Positions 35,787-44,798 of a DNA stretch of 64,000 nt are shown one piece after another. A model generated the notes under the pieces. It did not search any database. It was given only the letters and a program-made list of their open reading frames with translations, and had not been told where the DNA came from. Made by a program: the position numbers and the translations under genes. This stretch comes from Bacillus thuringiensis. Lineage in GTDB: Bacteria; Bacillota; Bacilli; Bacillales; Bacillaceae_G. The DNA lies in NCBI RefSeq assembly GCF_001182785.1, contig NZ_CP012099.1:1858501-1922500 (forward strand), written 5' to 3'. Numbering within the stretch: position 1 is the stretch's first letter; the number at the start of each line of letters is the position of its first letter.

Positions 35787-35839
35787 TACCGTTCGAAAGT
35801 CTATTATATTTATAGTAGACTTTAGGGGAGTGAGAGATA

Positions 35840-36205
35840 ATGAATGAAGCAGCACAACAATACTGGGCGGAGTATTGGAAAGATGCTGAGATACCAAAAA
35901 CGGTGAGTGCTTGGAAATTTGGTGATACCGCAAATCGTCTTGCTAAGCAAGTAGTTGACGGAACGAAAACGGCAACTTGTTCTGCATATCTCTTCTATGA
36001 ATTAAAGAATGTACCGTTACCAACTACAGAGGACTACTCTGTTATTTTGGATTACGATGAAAATCCGGTAGCAATTGTAAAAACAATTGAAGTAACAATA
36101 GTACCTATGAATGAAATTACAGAAGAGTTTGCAATTGCTGAAGGGGATGAAAGATATAAAAAAATAGGAGGAGAGAAAATGAAAAAGAAATTTCAAAAAT
36201 TATAA
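35840..36205 (+). CDS. ASCH domain protein, apparently C-terminally shortened
   Basis: 121 aa. WAEYWKDAEIPKTVSAWKFG, DGTKTATCSAYLFYE and DYSVILDYDENPVAIVKTIE are the RNA-binding-like ASCH core. Relatives usually run to about 145-150 aa, with an aromatic YxxW...H..F segment after AIAEGD; here that part reads ERYKKIGGEKMKKKFQKL and stops. The tail is purine-rich and could stem from a frameshift in GATATAAAAAAATAGG (36151-36166). Probably a translation- or RNA-related regulator, perhaps impaired. Confidence 0.7.
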   Translation: MNEAAQQYWAEYWKDAEIPKTVSAWKFGDTANRLAKQVVDGTKTATCSAYLFYELKNVPLPTTEDYSVILDYDENPVAIVKTIEVTIVPMNEITEEFAIAEGDERYKKIGGEKMKKKFQKL

Positions 36206-36292
36206 AATGTATCTTGTACAACGCAGCTACCTCGTGGACCTCCAACATACTTGGAAATATAAGTTTATATAAAAATTGGAGGTTAGGAATAG

Positions 36293-37165
36293 ATGAGAAC
36301 TGAAAAAGAAATGTTAGACTTAATTATAAATACAGCAAAAGAGGATGAAAGAATCCGAGCAGTTATCATGAATGGATCACGTGTAAATTCAAATGTGAAG
36401 AGAGATTGTTTTCAAGACTACGATATTATGTATGTTGTACATGATATACAATCTTTTACGTCTAATCATAATTGGATTCATAGATTTGGAGAAATAATGA
36501 TTGTACAAATGCCAGAAGAAATGTCATTAATTCCAGCGGACGAAGACGGGAAATTTCCGTATTTAATGCAGTTTATGGATGGAAATCGAATTGATTTAAC
36601 GCTCGTTCCATTTGATTTGATAAATAAGTTCGTTGGACAAGATAGTTTAAGTAAGCTGCTTCTTGATAAAGATAATTGTATTGTTGAATTTCCACCAGCA
36701 AGCGATAAAGACTACTTAATAAAGAAGCCTACAGAAAAAGAGTTTTTAGATTGCTGTAATGAATTTTGGTGGTGTAGTACGAATGTAGGGAAAGGACTAT
36801 GGAGAGAGGAACTTTCTTATGCGAAAGGGATGCTTGATGGTCCAGTACGAGATATGTTCATCGTAATGCTAGAATGGCATGTTGGTATGAAAACAGATTT
36901 TACAGTTAATGCAGGTAAGTTTGGAAAGCATTTCGAGCAATATGTTGAAGAAGATATGTGGAAGCAATTTAAAAAGACATTTTCTAATGCAGAATACGAA
37001 AACATATGGGGCTCATTCTTTGTCATGGGTGATTTATTTAGAGAAGTGGCGAATGAAATTGCTAACACATATGGATATCAATATCCGCAAGATGATGATG
37101 ATAAAGTGACGAACTATTTAAAACATGTGAAAGCTTTGCCAAAAGATAGTACATCGATTTATTAA
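36293..37165 (+). CDS. Aminoglycoside 6-adenylyltransferase (ANT(6), AadK-like)
   Basis: 290 aa nucleotidyltransferase. The NGSR motif (27-30) and DYD (42-44) form the catalytic nucleotide/metal site; MQFMDGNRIDLTLVP carries the third acidic residue. The helical C-terminal half (FWWCSTNVGKGLWREELSYA) is characteristic of ANT(6)/AadK, which adenylylates streptomycin. Such chromosomal copies are intrinsic in Bacillus and may confer low-level streptomycin resistance. GGAGG precedes ATG 36293. Confidence 0.88.
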   Translation: MRTEKEMLDLIINTAKEDERIRAVIMNGSRVNSNVKRDCFQDYDIMYVVHDIQSFTSNHNWIHRFGEIMIVQMPEEMSLIPADEDGKFPYLMQFMDGNRIDLTLVPFDLINKFVGQDSLSKLLLDKDNCIVEFPPASDKDYLIKKPTEKEFLDCCNEFWWCSTNVGKGLWREELSYAKGMLDGPVRDMFIVMLEWHVGMKTDFTVNAGKFGKHFEQYVEEDMWKQFKKTFSNAEYENIWGSFFVMGDLFREVANEIANTYGYQYPQDDDDKVTNYLKHVKALPKDSTSIY

Positions 37166-37179
37166 TAATATAAAGCAGT

Positions 37180-37213
37180 AAGACTGTCCTGTTAACGGAC
37201 AGTCTTATTTTTG
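37180..37213 (+). terminator. Rho-independent terminator
   Basis: AAGACTGTCC/GGACAGTCTT stem with a 7-nt loop, then ATTTTT. Confidence 0.9.
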
Positions 37214-37282
37214 CTTATGAATAACAATTTCTCTAACAAAGTGCAGATGAATCACATATGAAAATTTAGGGAGGTTTTTATC

Positions 37283-38110
37283 ATGTATTATTTTTATTCG
37301 CCAGAAATGTTCGTTCCATATCAATGGGGACTAGAACGAGATGTTTCGTATGCTTATATGCCATATAACTCATTTTATTATGGAGACTATAAAAGCTCAT
37401 TACCTTACGTATATACCCCTCAAAATTATGAAGTACCAATGAAAGCATATGAGCGTGGATCATGGACACCATTTTCGTGGGTCGAAAAATATGCGTATGC
37501 ATTTTCAGGTTCTTACAATAAAGCGGAAGTAGCCCTTACATTTGATGATGGGCCAGATTTAGTCTTTACGCCAAAAATATTAGATAAGTTAAAACAACAT
37601 AATGTGAAAGCGACTTTCTTCCTGCTTGGTGAAAACGCAGAAAAGTATCCAAACGTAGTAAAGCGTATTGCAAATGAAGGGCATGTAATTGGTAATCATA
37701 CGTATAGTCATCCGAATTTAGCAAAAGTAAATGACGTTGAGTACCATAATCAAATAATAAAAACGGAAGAAATATTAAATCGTTTAGCTGGTTACGCACC
37801 AAAGTTTATACGTCCGCCATACGGTGAAATACTTGAAAATCAATTAAAATGGGCAACAGAGCAAAATTTTATGATTGTACAGTGGAGTGTTGATACGGTT
37901 GATTGGAAAGGTGTAAGCGCTGATACGATTACAAATAATGTGTTAGGGAATTCATTTCCTGGAAGTGTCATCCTCCAGCATTCAACACCAGGTGGACATT
38001 TACAAGGATCTGTAGATGCACTAGACAAAATCATTCCGCAGTTAAAAACGAAAGGGGCACGTTTTGTAACACTTCCAAGTATGTTTCAGACATCAAAAGA
38101 AAGAAAGTGA
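37283..38110 (+). CDS. Polysaccharide deacetylase, NodB fold (BC1960-like)
   Basis: 275 aa CE4 enzyme. Motif 1 TFDDGP (86-91, metal Asp89), motif 2 HTYSH (His139, His143), motif 3 RPPYG (177-181), motif 4 DTVDW, motif 5 LQHS. The N-terminal 60 residues are Tyr-rich and there is no clear signal peptide, as in B. cereus BC1960, shown to deacetylate N-acetylglucosamine of peptidoglycan and chitin oligomers. GGGAGG precedes the start. Monocistronic. Confidence 0.92.
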   Translation: MYYFYSPEMFVPYQWGLERDVSYAYMPYNSFYYGDYKSSLPYVYTPQNYEVPMKAYERGSWTPFSWVEKYAYAFSGSYNKAEVALTFDDGPDLVFTPKILDKLKQHNVKATFFLLGENAEKYPNVVKRIANEGHVIGNHTYSHPNLAKVNDVEYHNQIIKTEEILNRLAGYAPKFIRPPYGEILENQLKWATEQNFMIVQWSVDTVDWKGVSADTITNNVLGNSFPGSVILQHSTPGGHLQGSVDALDKIIPQLKTKGARFVTLPSMFQTSKERK

Positions 38111-38178
38111 ATGTGTTATAAATTGGAAAAAATAGGGTTATGCCGTATAATGAAAGTGTAAGTTTAGGAGGGATATAA

Positions 38179-38520
38179 TTGATTTATGCACTAGTAAACA
38201 TAGGAATAAGCATATTGATTGGAATTATATTTATACTTGCGGCACTTATCCTTCAAAAAAATCCACCGACAGATATTAATGCGGCATATGGTTATCGTAC
38301 GAAACGATCTATGAAAAATAAGGAATTATGGGATGCGGGTAATAGGTATAGTGCAGCAGTGATGAAGCAAAATGGATTCATCATGATGTTAATTGGGAGT
38401 GTTATTAGTATACTGTTTAGATATCCACATACAATGATAGCGATTATGGTGGTTATGCTGTTATTAATTATGCGTTTATTTATACAAGTAGAGAGTAGAT
38501 TAAAAGTACTTGAGCAATAA
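38179..38520 (+). CDS. SdpI family membrane protein
   Basis: 113 aa with about three hydrophobic helices; PPTDINAAYGYRTKRSMKNK and LWDAGNRYSA are the conserved SdpI-family loop. TTG 38179 follows GGAGGG at seven bases. Members include the immunity/signalling protein for the SdpC toxin, but no sdpC is nearby; the role here is unknown. Confidence 0.8.
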   Translation: MIYALVNIGISILIGIIFILAALILQKNPPTDINAAYGYRTKRSMKNKELWDAGNRYSAAVMKQNGFIMMLIGSVISILFRYPHTMIAIMVVMLLLIMRLFIQVESRLKVLEQ

Positions 38521-38522
38521 TG

Positions 38523-38570
38523 AAAAATAGGACTCCACGCAATATGATGCTGAGAGTCCTATTTTATTTA
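38523..38570. terminator. Bidirectional terminator
   Basis: AAAATAGGACT (38524-38534) pairs with AGTCCTATTTT (38555-38565), between convergent genes. Confidence 0.85.
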
Positions 38571-39176
38571 TAAACTATTATTTTTTAATACTTCTTTTCC
38601 TTGCTCTATAACAAATTCATAGTATGCAAGATCATACGGATAAATATCTTCAAATGTTATCGTAATCGGTGTATTGTTTAAGACTGAAATAGTCTTTAAA
38701 GATGAAATTTCTCTTTTTAATAGTTGTAGAAAAGAAGTTGCATGTACTTTCATCACATCGTCTACTTCTTCACCTGGTGCGAATGGAAGTGGATTGATAA
38801 CATTGTGAAAATACATATGACAAAATTCACGATCAGTAAGATTTGAAATTTCATAATCTATTTTAAAGATGCCTTTGTATATTAAATCAGTAGTTTGAAA
38901 GGAAAGCCCCAATTCTTCTTCGATTTCACGAAGGCCACCAATTTGTACATCTTCATCATGCATAATATGTCCAGCTGAAGTAATATCCCATATACATGGA
39001 GCTTCTTTTTTATTTTTAGAGCGTAATTGGAAATATAAGAACATATCTTCAGCATCTTTTTCTACAAACCAACAATGAAATGTTTCGTGCCAATCACCGT
39101 CACGATGCACTTCATCACGTAATTTCTTCCCAAGTGTATTTCTTTCAGGATCAAATATTGTTAACCACTCTGTCAT
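38568..39176 (-). CDS. NUDIX hydrolase
   Basis: About 202 aa. The Nudix box G-x5-E-x7-RExxEELG is complete (GHIMHDEDVQIGG followed by LREIEEELGL). The N-terminal WLTIFDPERNTLGKKLRDEV resembles IPP-isomerase-like Nudix proteins. ATG 39176 follows AAAGGGG; the extension to 39203 contains that ribosome site. Substrate, a nucleoside or isoprenoid diphosphate, not determined. Confidence 0.85.
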   Translation of the reverse strand: MTEWLTIFDPERNTLGKKLRDEVHRDGDWHETFHCWFVEKDAEDMFLYFQLRSKNKKEAPCIWDITSAGHIMHDEDVQIGGLREIEEELGLSFQTTDLIYKGIFKIDYEISNLTDREFCHMYFHNVINPLPFAPGEEVDDVMKVHATSFLQLLKREISSLKTISVLNNTPITITFEDIYPYDLAYYEFVIEQGKEVLKNNSL

Positions 39177-39257
39177 TTTAATTCCCCTTTCTGCAAATTT
39201 CATTATACAATATTTGTATTGAATTTTGGGAAAATAAAGAAAAAGGAGTGGTTATAA

Positions 39258-39896
39258 GTGGGGATAGAGCGTGCGGAAATAAAATCGATTATTTCAACAG
39301 AGGAAGAGCTACGGAAAATATTGGGGCAACCAAGTGAGCGAGCGTTAAAGAAAGTTATTTCATCATTAGACCACCATTGCGTAGATTTTCTGTCTAAATC
39401 TCCTTTTCTAGTATTATCTACTGCAAATAAATTAGGAGAGTGTGATGCTTCGCCGAGAGGAGATGCACCTGGATTTGTATACGTATTAAATAATAATAAA
39501 ATTATCATTCCAGAAAGACCGGGCAATCGTCGTATAGACTCCATTTTGAATATTATTTCAAATCCACGTGTAGGACTAATCTTTTTTATTCCAGGTCTTG
39601 GGGAGACGCTCCGGATAAATGGCCGAGCGTATATTACAAACGACGAAGAAGTTTTGAAAGAAATGCAGGCGAATGGACGTAATCCGTTGCTTGGAATTGT
39701 TGTTGAAATAGAAGAGTGTTATATTCATTGTGCAAAAGCTTTTATTCGTTCTAAGATGTGGGATTCAGAATCTTGGTTAAATAAAAAAGAGTTACCTTCA
39801 GCAGCAAAAATGTTGCTGGAGCATGCGAAAGTGAATACTTCAGAAGAAGATGTTGCTCGTTCTTTAGAGGAAAGTTATACAAAAAGATTGTATTGA
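39258..39896 (+). CDS. Pyridoxamine 5'-phosphate oxidase-family FMN flavoprotein
   Basis: 212 aa. The split-barrel core FLVLSTANKLGECDASPRGD, then IIIPERPGNRRIDSILNI and GLIFFIPGLGETLRINGRA match the MSMEG_1061-type FMN-binding PPOX proteins. GTG 39258 has AAAGGAG upstream. Probably an FMN-dependent oxidoreductase; the substrate is unknown. Divergent from the NUDIX gene. Confidence 0.85.
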   Translation: MGIERAEIKSIISTEEELRKILGQPSERALKKVISSLDHHCVDFLSKSPFLVLSTANKLGECDASPRGDAPGFVYVLNNNKIIIPERPGNRRIDSILNIISNPRVGLIFFIPGLGETLRINGRAYITNDEEVLKEMQANGRNPLLGIVVEIEECYIHCAKAFIRSKMWDSESWLNKKELPSAAKMLLEHAKVNTSEEDVARSLEESYTKRLY

Positions 39897-39952
39897 AAAT
39901 TTTATTGATATAGTTTTGTAAGGTGGATATGTACGGGTTTTAGAATGGGGAA

Positions 39953-40107
39953 CTTATCCCGCATTAACGGGCAGTAAGACCCCTACCTTAAAATTCAGCG
40001 TAAGTAAAGAAGTTAGGTGGGTATCAACTGCCCGTAAAAGCCCGATTGGTTCGACTAATAATCAGTGGGGATGAACAAAATCCCCACTGATTAAAGTTTC
40101 ACTTTAT
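39953..40107 (+). repeat. bcr1-type repeat, apparently full length
   Basis: A 145-bp body (39958-40102) starts CCCGCATTAACGGGCAGTAAG and ends GATTAAAGTTTCAC, flanked by CTTAT and TTTAT; total 155 bp, the size described for bcr1. Internal dyads include CCCGCATTAACGGG and AGTGGGGATG/ATCCCCACT, so the RNA would be highly structured. These repeats are a hallmark of the B. cereus group. Confidence 0.85.
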
Positions 40108-40227
40108 ATATGAACCGTTGATTTATAAACTGGAGAAGTAACAAAATAGGTAAATTGAGTGGCGGTTGCATAATGCTATTGTAAAATATAATAAAAAAAT
40201 TCTTGAAAATAGTTAGTAAAAATAGGC

Positions 40228-40256
40228 TTGCTTTTTAAAAAGTTGATAACTATAAT
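40228..40256 (+). promoter_or_regulatory. Promoter of the first T-box leader
   Basis: TTGCTT (40228-40233), 17-bp spacer, TATAAT (40251-40256); the start should fall near 40263, just before the leader. Confidence 0.75.
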
Positions 40257-40532
40257 AAGTTAACAAATAGACATGAACGAAAAAGTAACGATAAGGACAA
40301 GAAATCATTTTTACGGTTTACAGAGAGGGAAGTCTAGGGTGTGAGCTTCCTAACACGAGAAATGATTTTACCACCTTTGAACTTCAATAGTGAACGAGTA
40401 ATCTAGTAATTATTGACGGTATCAGCCGTTATCTGAACTTGAGCAATCTAGAAGGAGATACGTCTAGATTGGAACAAGGGTGGAACCACGAAAACACATT
40501 CGTCCCTTTCCTAGGGGTGAGTGTGTTTTTTT
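40257..40532 (+). promoter_or_regulatory. Threonine T-box leader, copy 1
   Basis: A full T-box riboswitch: Stem I with AGAGA/GGGTGTGAG elements; predicted specifier codon ACC (Thr) at 40370-40372 followed by A; T-box core AAGGGTGGAACCACG at 40476-40490; terminator 40492-40532 ending in seven T. Uncharged tRNA-Thr should pair with the specifier and T-box to block termination. It is 98-99% identical to copy 2, 347 bp downstream. Confidence 0.93.
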
Positions 40533-40575
40533 ACGACCTTAGAGATTGAAAATTTAAAATGATTAAAAAATAGTA

Positions 40576-40603
40576 TTGATTTTGTTTTTTATGCGAGTAT
40601 AAT
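40576..40603 (+). promoter_or_regulatory. Promoter of the second T-box leader
   Basis: TTGATT (40576-40581), 16-bp spacer, TATAAT (40598-40603). The -10 box lies inside the 347-bp-period duplication; the -35 region is different from that of copy 1. Confidence 0.7.
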
Positions 40604-40879
40604 GAGTTAACAAATAAACATGAACGAAAAAGTAACGATAAGGACAAGAAATCATTTTTACGGTTTACAGAGAGGGAAGTCTAGGGTGTGAGCTTCCTAA
40701 CACGAGAAATGATTTTACCACCTTTGAACTTCAATAGTGAACGAGTAATCTAGTAATTATTGACGGTATCAGCCGTTATCTGAACTTGAGCAATCTAGAA
40801 GGAGATACGTCTAGGTTGGAACAAGGGTGGAACCACGAAAACACATTCGTCCCTTTCCTAGGGATGAGTGTGTTTTTTT
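40604..40879 (+). promoter_or_regulatory. Threonine T-box leader, copy 2
   Basis: Same architecture as copy 1: specifier ACC at 40717-40719, T-box AAGGGTGGAACCACG at 40823-40837, terminator ending in seven T at 40879. From the -10 box to the T run (282 nt) I count four substitutions between copies (40257/40604, 40270/40617, 40468/40815, 40517/40864). The last two exchange a Watson-Crick pair and a G-T wobble in stems, so structure is kept. Confidence 0.93.
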
Positions 40880-40906
40880 ATTACTTTGAAAGGAGGTGCT
40901 TGTAAC

Positions 40907-40990
40907 ATGAAACAATTTGTACGTACGGAAATAACCACCACCTGCATGGCCAAAGAGCAGGATAAGGTGATTTATAGGTGTAACAATTAA
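40907..40990 (+). CDS. Putative threonine leader peptide (27 aa) upstream of hom
   Basis: ATG 40907 has a near-perfect ribosome site, AAAGGAGGTG (40889-40898). The 27-codon frame reads Ile-Thr-Thr-Thr-Cys in the middle, with three consecutive ACC codons (40934-40942), the same codon used as T-box specifier, plus an earlier ACG. Just after it CCTGC (40941-40945) can pair with GCAGG (40957-40961). It ends 23 bases before hom. It may be a translational attenuator or coupling peptide; no U tract follows, so transcriptional attenuation is less likely. Confidence 0.55.
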   Translation: MKQFVRTEITTTCMAKEQDKVIYRCNN

Positions 40991-41012
40991 ACTTTTAGGA
41001 GGAGATTAGAAG

Positions 41013-42308
41013 ATGAATAACGTTATAAATGTTGGGGTATTAGGTTTAGGTACGGTCGGAAGTGGTGTTGTTCATATTTTGAAAGAACATTATAAAAAAA
41101 TCGCTCTTGATACAGGATACGAAGTGAAAGTGAAAACAGTCGTTGTACGTGATTTGGAAAAAGAACGCGATGTTTGTATTGATGGAATTGCAGTAACAAG
41201 TCATGCAGATGAAGTTCTAAATGATTCAAATATTGATATTGTAGTAGAGGTAATGGGCGGAATTGAAGAAGCAAAACAGCATATTGTTAAGGCTTTACGA
41301 AATAAAAAACATGTCGTAACAGCAAATAAAGATTTAATGGCTGTATATGGTGCGGAGCTTCTTCAACTGGCGAACGATAATGATTGTGATTTATGTTATG
41401 AAGCGAGCGTAGCAGGCGGTATTCCAGTGTTAAGAGGACTAACTGACGGGCTAGCATCAGATCAAATTGAAAAAATAATGGGAATTGTAAATGGTACAAC
41501 AAATTATATGTTAACAAAAATGAGTCAAAATGGGTGGTCTTATGAAGAGGCTTTACAGGAAGCTCAAAAATTAGGTTTTGCAGAATCGGATCCGACAGCA
41601 GATGTAGATGGACTAGATGCGGCGCGAAAGGTAGCAATTCTTGCAAACTTAGGTTTTTCGATGAATGTTTCATTAGATGATGTGCAAGTAAGAGGGATTC
41701 GAAAGGTTGAAAAAGAAGATTTACAAATGGCTGAAAAGTTAGGATTTACTATGAAGTTAATTGGGAAAGCAGAAAAACAAGGATCAGCCATTCATTTAAG
41801 TGTAGAACCGACACTTTTACCAAGTCGTCATCCATTATCGAATGTAAATAATGAATTTAATGCAGTATATGTTCACGGTCAAGCGGTAGGAGAAGTAATG
41901 TTTTACGGACCTGGAGCTGGAAAGTTGCCAACTGGTTCTGCTGTAGTAAGTGATATTATTTCCATCGTTAAAAATATGAATCAAGTGCCGAAAAATAAAA
42001 GTGCGTTAAAAGAACCAGTTCCTTATGAATTACAAGGTGATGAAGAAGTAGTTTCGAAATATTTCTTGCGTATTTCATTACGAGATGAGCCTGGGATGTT
42101 ACAAAAAATAACAGAATGTTTCGTTAATTACTCTGTAAGTTTAAAAGAAGTTATTCAATTACCTTTAAACCGTGAACTGGCAGAAGTTGTTGTTGTGACA
42201 CATCGAACTTCAAAGTATCAATTCGAACGAGTTTTAGGAGCGATAGAAGATGTCGCAAGTGAAATAAACAGTTACTACATTATCGAGGAGGAAAAACAAT
42301 ATGTATAA
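41013..42308 (+). CDS. hom: Homoserine dehydrogenase
   Basis: 431 aa. The NAD(P)-binding [10 protein letters not shown] at residues 8-17, [13 protein letters not shown], the catalytic-domain [17 protein letters not shown] and [14 protein letters not shown], and a C-terminal ACT domain (about 350-425) for threonine feedback. It reduces aspartate semialdehyde to homoserine, the branch point to threonine and methionine. AGGAGGA precedes ATG 41013. It overlaps thrC by eight bases. Confidence 0.97.
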   Translation: MNNVINVGVLGLGTVGSGVVHILKEHYKKIALDTGYEVKVKTVVVRDLEKERDVCIDGIAVTSHADEVLNDSNIDIVVEVMGGIEEAKQHIVKALRNKKHVVTANKDLMAVYGAELLQLANDNDCDLCYEASVAGGIPVLRGLTDGLASDQIEKIMGIVNGTTNYMLTKMSQNGWSYEEALQEAQKLGFAESDPTADVDGLDAARKVAILANLGFSMNVSLDDVQVRGIRKVEKEDLQMAEKLGFTMKLIGKAEKQGSAIHLSVEPTLLPSRHPLSNVNNEFNAVYVHGQAVGEVMFYGPGAGKLPTGSAVVSDIISIVKNMNQVPKNKSALKEPVPYELQGDEEVVSKYFLRISLRDEPGMLQKITECFVNYSVSLKEVIQLPLNRELAEVVVVTHRTSKYQFERVLGAIEDVASEINSYYIIEEEKQYV

Positions 42309-43359
42309 AGGACTATTAAAACAGTATGCTTCTTATTTACCGGTGAATGAAAACACACCTAATGTCAGCTTAATGGAAGGAAACACACCTCTTATTCCGT
42401 TATTAAATATATCAAAGCAATTAGGGATTCAGCTATATGGTAAGTACGAAGGAGCGAATCCGACAGGTTCTTTTAAAGATCGTGGTATGGTGATGGCAGT
42501 TGCTAAGGCGAAAGAAGAAGGTTCAGAAGCAATCATTTGTGCATCAACAGGTAATACATCAGCATCAGCTGCAGCATATGCGGCACGCCTTGGGATGAAA
42601 TGTATAATCGTCATCCCTGAAGGAAAGATTGCGCATGGAAAATTAGCGCAAGCGGTCGCTTATGGAGCTGAAATTATTTCAATAGAAGGGAATTTCGATG
42701 ATGCACTTAAGGCTGTAAGAAATATTGCTGCAGAAGAGCCGATTACATTAGTAAATTCAGTGAATCCTTATCGAATTGAAGGACAAAAAACAGCAGCATT
42801 TGAAATTTGTGACCAATTGCAAAATGCACCAAATGTTCTAGCTATCCCTGTTGGGAACGCAGGGAATATTACAGCATATTGGAAAGGCTTCTGTGAATAT
42901 GAGAAAGAAAAAGGTTATAAGAAGCCAAGAATTCATGGCTTTGAAGCAGAAGGAGCAGCGGCAATTGTAAAAGGGCATGTAATTGAAGAGCCTGAAACAA
43001 TTGCAACAGCAATTCGCATTGGTAACCCAGCAAGTTGGTCGTATGCAGTAGAGGCTGCCGAGCAGTCTTGTGGTGAAATAGATATGGTATCAGATGAAGA
43101 AATTTTACATGCGTATAGGTTATTGGCAAAAACTGAAGGAGTTTTCGCTGAACCGGGATCAAATGCTTCATTAGCCGGCGTAATTAAACATGTTAAATCT
43201 GGAAAAATCAAAAAGGGAGAAACAGTTGTTGCAGTATTAACTGGAAATGGTTTGAAGGATCCTGATATCGCTATTTCTTCAAATCAACTAGACATCGCAA
43301 GTTTGTCAAATGATATAGAACAAATTAAAGATCATATTAAAGGGGTGATTATGTCGTGA
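42301..43359 (+). CDS. thrC: Threonine synthase
   Basis: 352 aa PLP enzyme of the beta family: the PLP lysine is in [11 protein letters not shown], the phosphate loop is [11 protein letters not shown], and [15 protein letters not shown] is the Asn-binding loop. It converts O-phosphohomoserine to threonine. GAGGAAAAAC precedes the start, and its TGA overlaps the GTG start of thrB. Confidence 0.97.
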   Translation: MYKGLLKQYASYLPVNENTPNVSLMEGNTPLIPLLNISKQLGIQLYGKYEGANPTGSFKDRGMVMAVAKAKEEGSEAIICASTGNTSASAAAYAARLGMKCIIVIPEGKIAHGKLAQAVAYGAEIISIEGNFDDALKAVRNIAAEEPITLVNSVNPYRIEGQKTAAFEICDQLQNAPNVLAIPVGNAGNITAYWKGFCEYEKEKGYKKPRIHGFEAEGAAAIVKGHVIEEPETIATAIRIGNPASWSYAVEAAEQSCGEIDMVSDEEILHAYRLLAKTEGVFAEPGSNASLAGVIKHVKSGKIKKGETVVAVLTGNGLKDPDIAISSNQLDIASLSNDIEQIKDHIKGVIMS

Positions 43360-44249
43360 TACCATTAAGCGTTCGTGTCCCTGCTAGTACGGCAAATGTT
43401 GGTCCTGGATTTGATTCAGTTGGAATAGCTTTGTCATTGTATTTGGATGTGGTGGTCAAAGAAAAAGCTGATAAATGGCAAGTAATCCATTCCTTTGAAG
43501 AATCAATTCCGACAGACGATAAAAATTTAATCGTTAGCACGGCATGTAAAGTATGTCCTTCTATATCACCCCATATAATAGAAGTTACTAGTAATATTCC
43601 ATTAACAAGAGGGCTAGGAAGTAGTGCATCAGCGATTGTAGCTGGGATAGAGGTTGCGAATCAACTAGGAAATTTGAACTTAACTGCTGATCAAAAAGTT
43701 CAAATTGCTACAAATTTTGAAGGACATCCTGATAATGTTGCTGCCTCCATTCTAGGAGGAACTGTAATCGGAGCGCTTGATGGAAAGAATGTTTCGGTTG
43801 TAAGAATTGAAAGTAAGGAATTAGGTGTAATTTCTCTTATTCCGAATGAAGAGTTAAATACAGAGGAAAGCCGATCTGTATTACCAGATGTGTTTCCGTT
43901 TCATGAAGCAGTTAAGGCTAGTGCAATCAGCAACGTATTAGTAGCTGCGTTTTGTCAAAAGAAGTGGGAAGTTGTAGGTGAAATGATGGAAAGAGATCAT
44001 TTTCACGAGCCGTATCGTTTAGAACTCGTACCGTTATTACCATCTATTCGTAAATGTGCAAAAGAATTTGGTGCATACGGCACAGCACTTAGCGGTGCGG
44101 GACCATCTATTTTTATTTTAACGCCGTATGAGAAACGTCAAGAAATCGCTGAGCAATTAGCGAGAGTATTTACAGATATGAAAGTATGTGAGCTTGAAAT
44201 CGACCATAAAGGTATTATTGTAAATAAGGAAGAGCATATTGGATTATAA
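43356..44249 (+). CDS. thrB: Homoserine kinase
   Basis: 297 aa GHMP kinase: N-terminal [23 protein letters not shown] loop [16 protein letters not shown] and C-terminal [14 protein letters not shown] are its three conserved motifs. It phosphorylates homoserine, the substrate for ThrC. GTG start (GTGA overlap with thrC stop). Last gene of hom-thrC-thrB. Confidence 0.97.
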   Translation: MIPLSVRVPASTANVGPGFDSVGIALSLYLDVVVKEKADKWQVIHSFEESIPTDDKNLIVSTACKVCPSISPHIIEVTSNIPLTRGLGSSASAIVAGIEVANQLGNLNLTADQKVQIATNFEGHPDNVAASILGGTVIGALDGKNVSVVRIESKELGVISLIPNEELNTEESRSVLPDVFPFHEAVKASAISNVLVAAFCQKKWEVVGEMMERDHFHEPYRLELVPLLPSIRKCAKEFGAYGTALSGAGPSIFILTPYEKRQEIAEQLARVFTDMKVCELEIDHKGIIVNKEEHIGL

Positions 44250-44276
44250 AGAAAGCTGGCATGGCTAGCTTTCTTT
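44248..44276 (+). terminator. Hairpin after thrB
   Basis: AAAGAAAGCT/AGCTTTCTTT with a 9-nt loop; no long U tract follows. Confidence 0.65.
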
Positions 44277-44380
44277 ACGTTGCAAACCTATTTTAAATTA
44301 GGTTTTTTCGGAAAAAATATAAAACAAATGTTAATTTTGAATAATGTAGCAAAGAGTGCATTCATTTTGGGGGTGATTAA

Positions 44381-44590
44381 ATGAATAAAGATTCACCAGA
44401 AGAAAAAAGAGAGCGTATGAGACAAAGTGAATTAAAAAGTAATCCTACTGGTTCTTTACATGACGGACTCAATAGAGCGGAAACAGGTAGTCCAGTTGAT
44501 ATAGCAGGCGGTATGAATTGGAAAAGTACAGGGATAATCATTTTAGTACTACTTTTAGGATACATTGTATACACTTATTTTTTCAGTTAA
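44381..44590 (+). CDS. DUF6366 family small membrane protein
   Basis: 69 aa. A hydrophilic start with SPEEKRERMRQSELKSNPTG and SLHDGLNRAETGSPVD, then one C-terminal membrane helix (GIIILVLLLGYIVYTYF), the layout of DUF6366 proteins. GGGGGTG precedes ATG. Function unknown. Confidence 0.8.
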   Translation: MNKDSPEEKRERMRQSELKSNPTGSLHDGLNRAETGSPVDIAGGMNWKSTGIIILVLLLGYIVYTYFFS

Positions 44591-44710
44591 AGAATGCTTG
44601 TTAAAATTTTGATTTGTTTAGTTTCATAATTGTTGAGAAAAAAATGCAGTTACTGTATTACATATCTTTTAAGCGAATTATAGTTGTTCATATCAATTTT
44701 TAATACTCCA

Positions 44711-44746
44711 AATAGAGCTAGCAAAATGCTAGCTCTATTATTTTTT
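44711..44746 (+). terminator. Rho-independent terminator
   Basis: AATAGAGCTAGCA/TGCTAGCTCTATT perfect 13-bp stem, then ATTTTTT. Confidence 0.9.
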
Positions 44747-44798
44747 GCCACATTCCTGTAACAAACCACCTGTATATTCATTGGTGGAGGTGCAGAGG

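Noticed and set aside
40251..40879. The 347-bp tandem repeat as a CRISPR or mobile repeat
   Set aside because: Only two units, each a complete T-box riboswitch; it is a regulatory duplication.
41287..41673. Long antisense ORFs opposite hom (also 41023-41274 and 41564-41791)
   Set aside because: Leu/His-rich low-complexity translations mirror the codon use of hom on the plus strand; no ribosome sites; hom is a firmly identified gene.
42869..43211. Two antisense ORFs opposite thrC
   Set aside because: Repetitive Leu/His or Ser/Ala composition and no start signals; thrC is clear on the plus strand.
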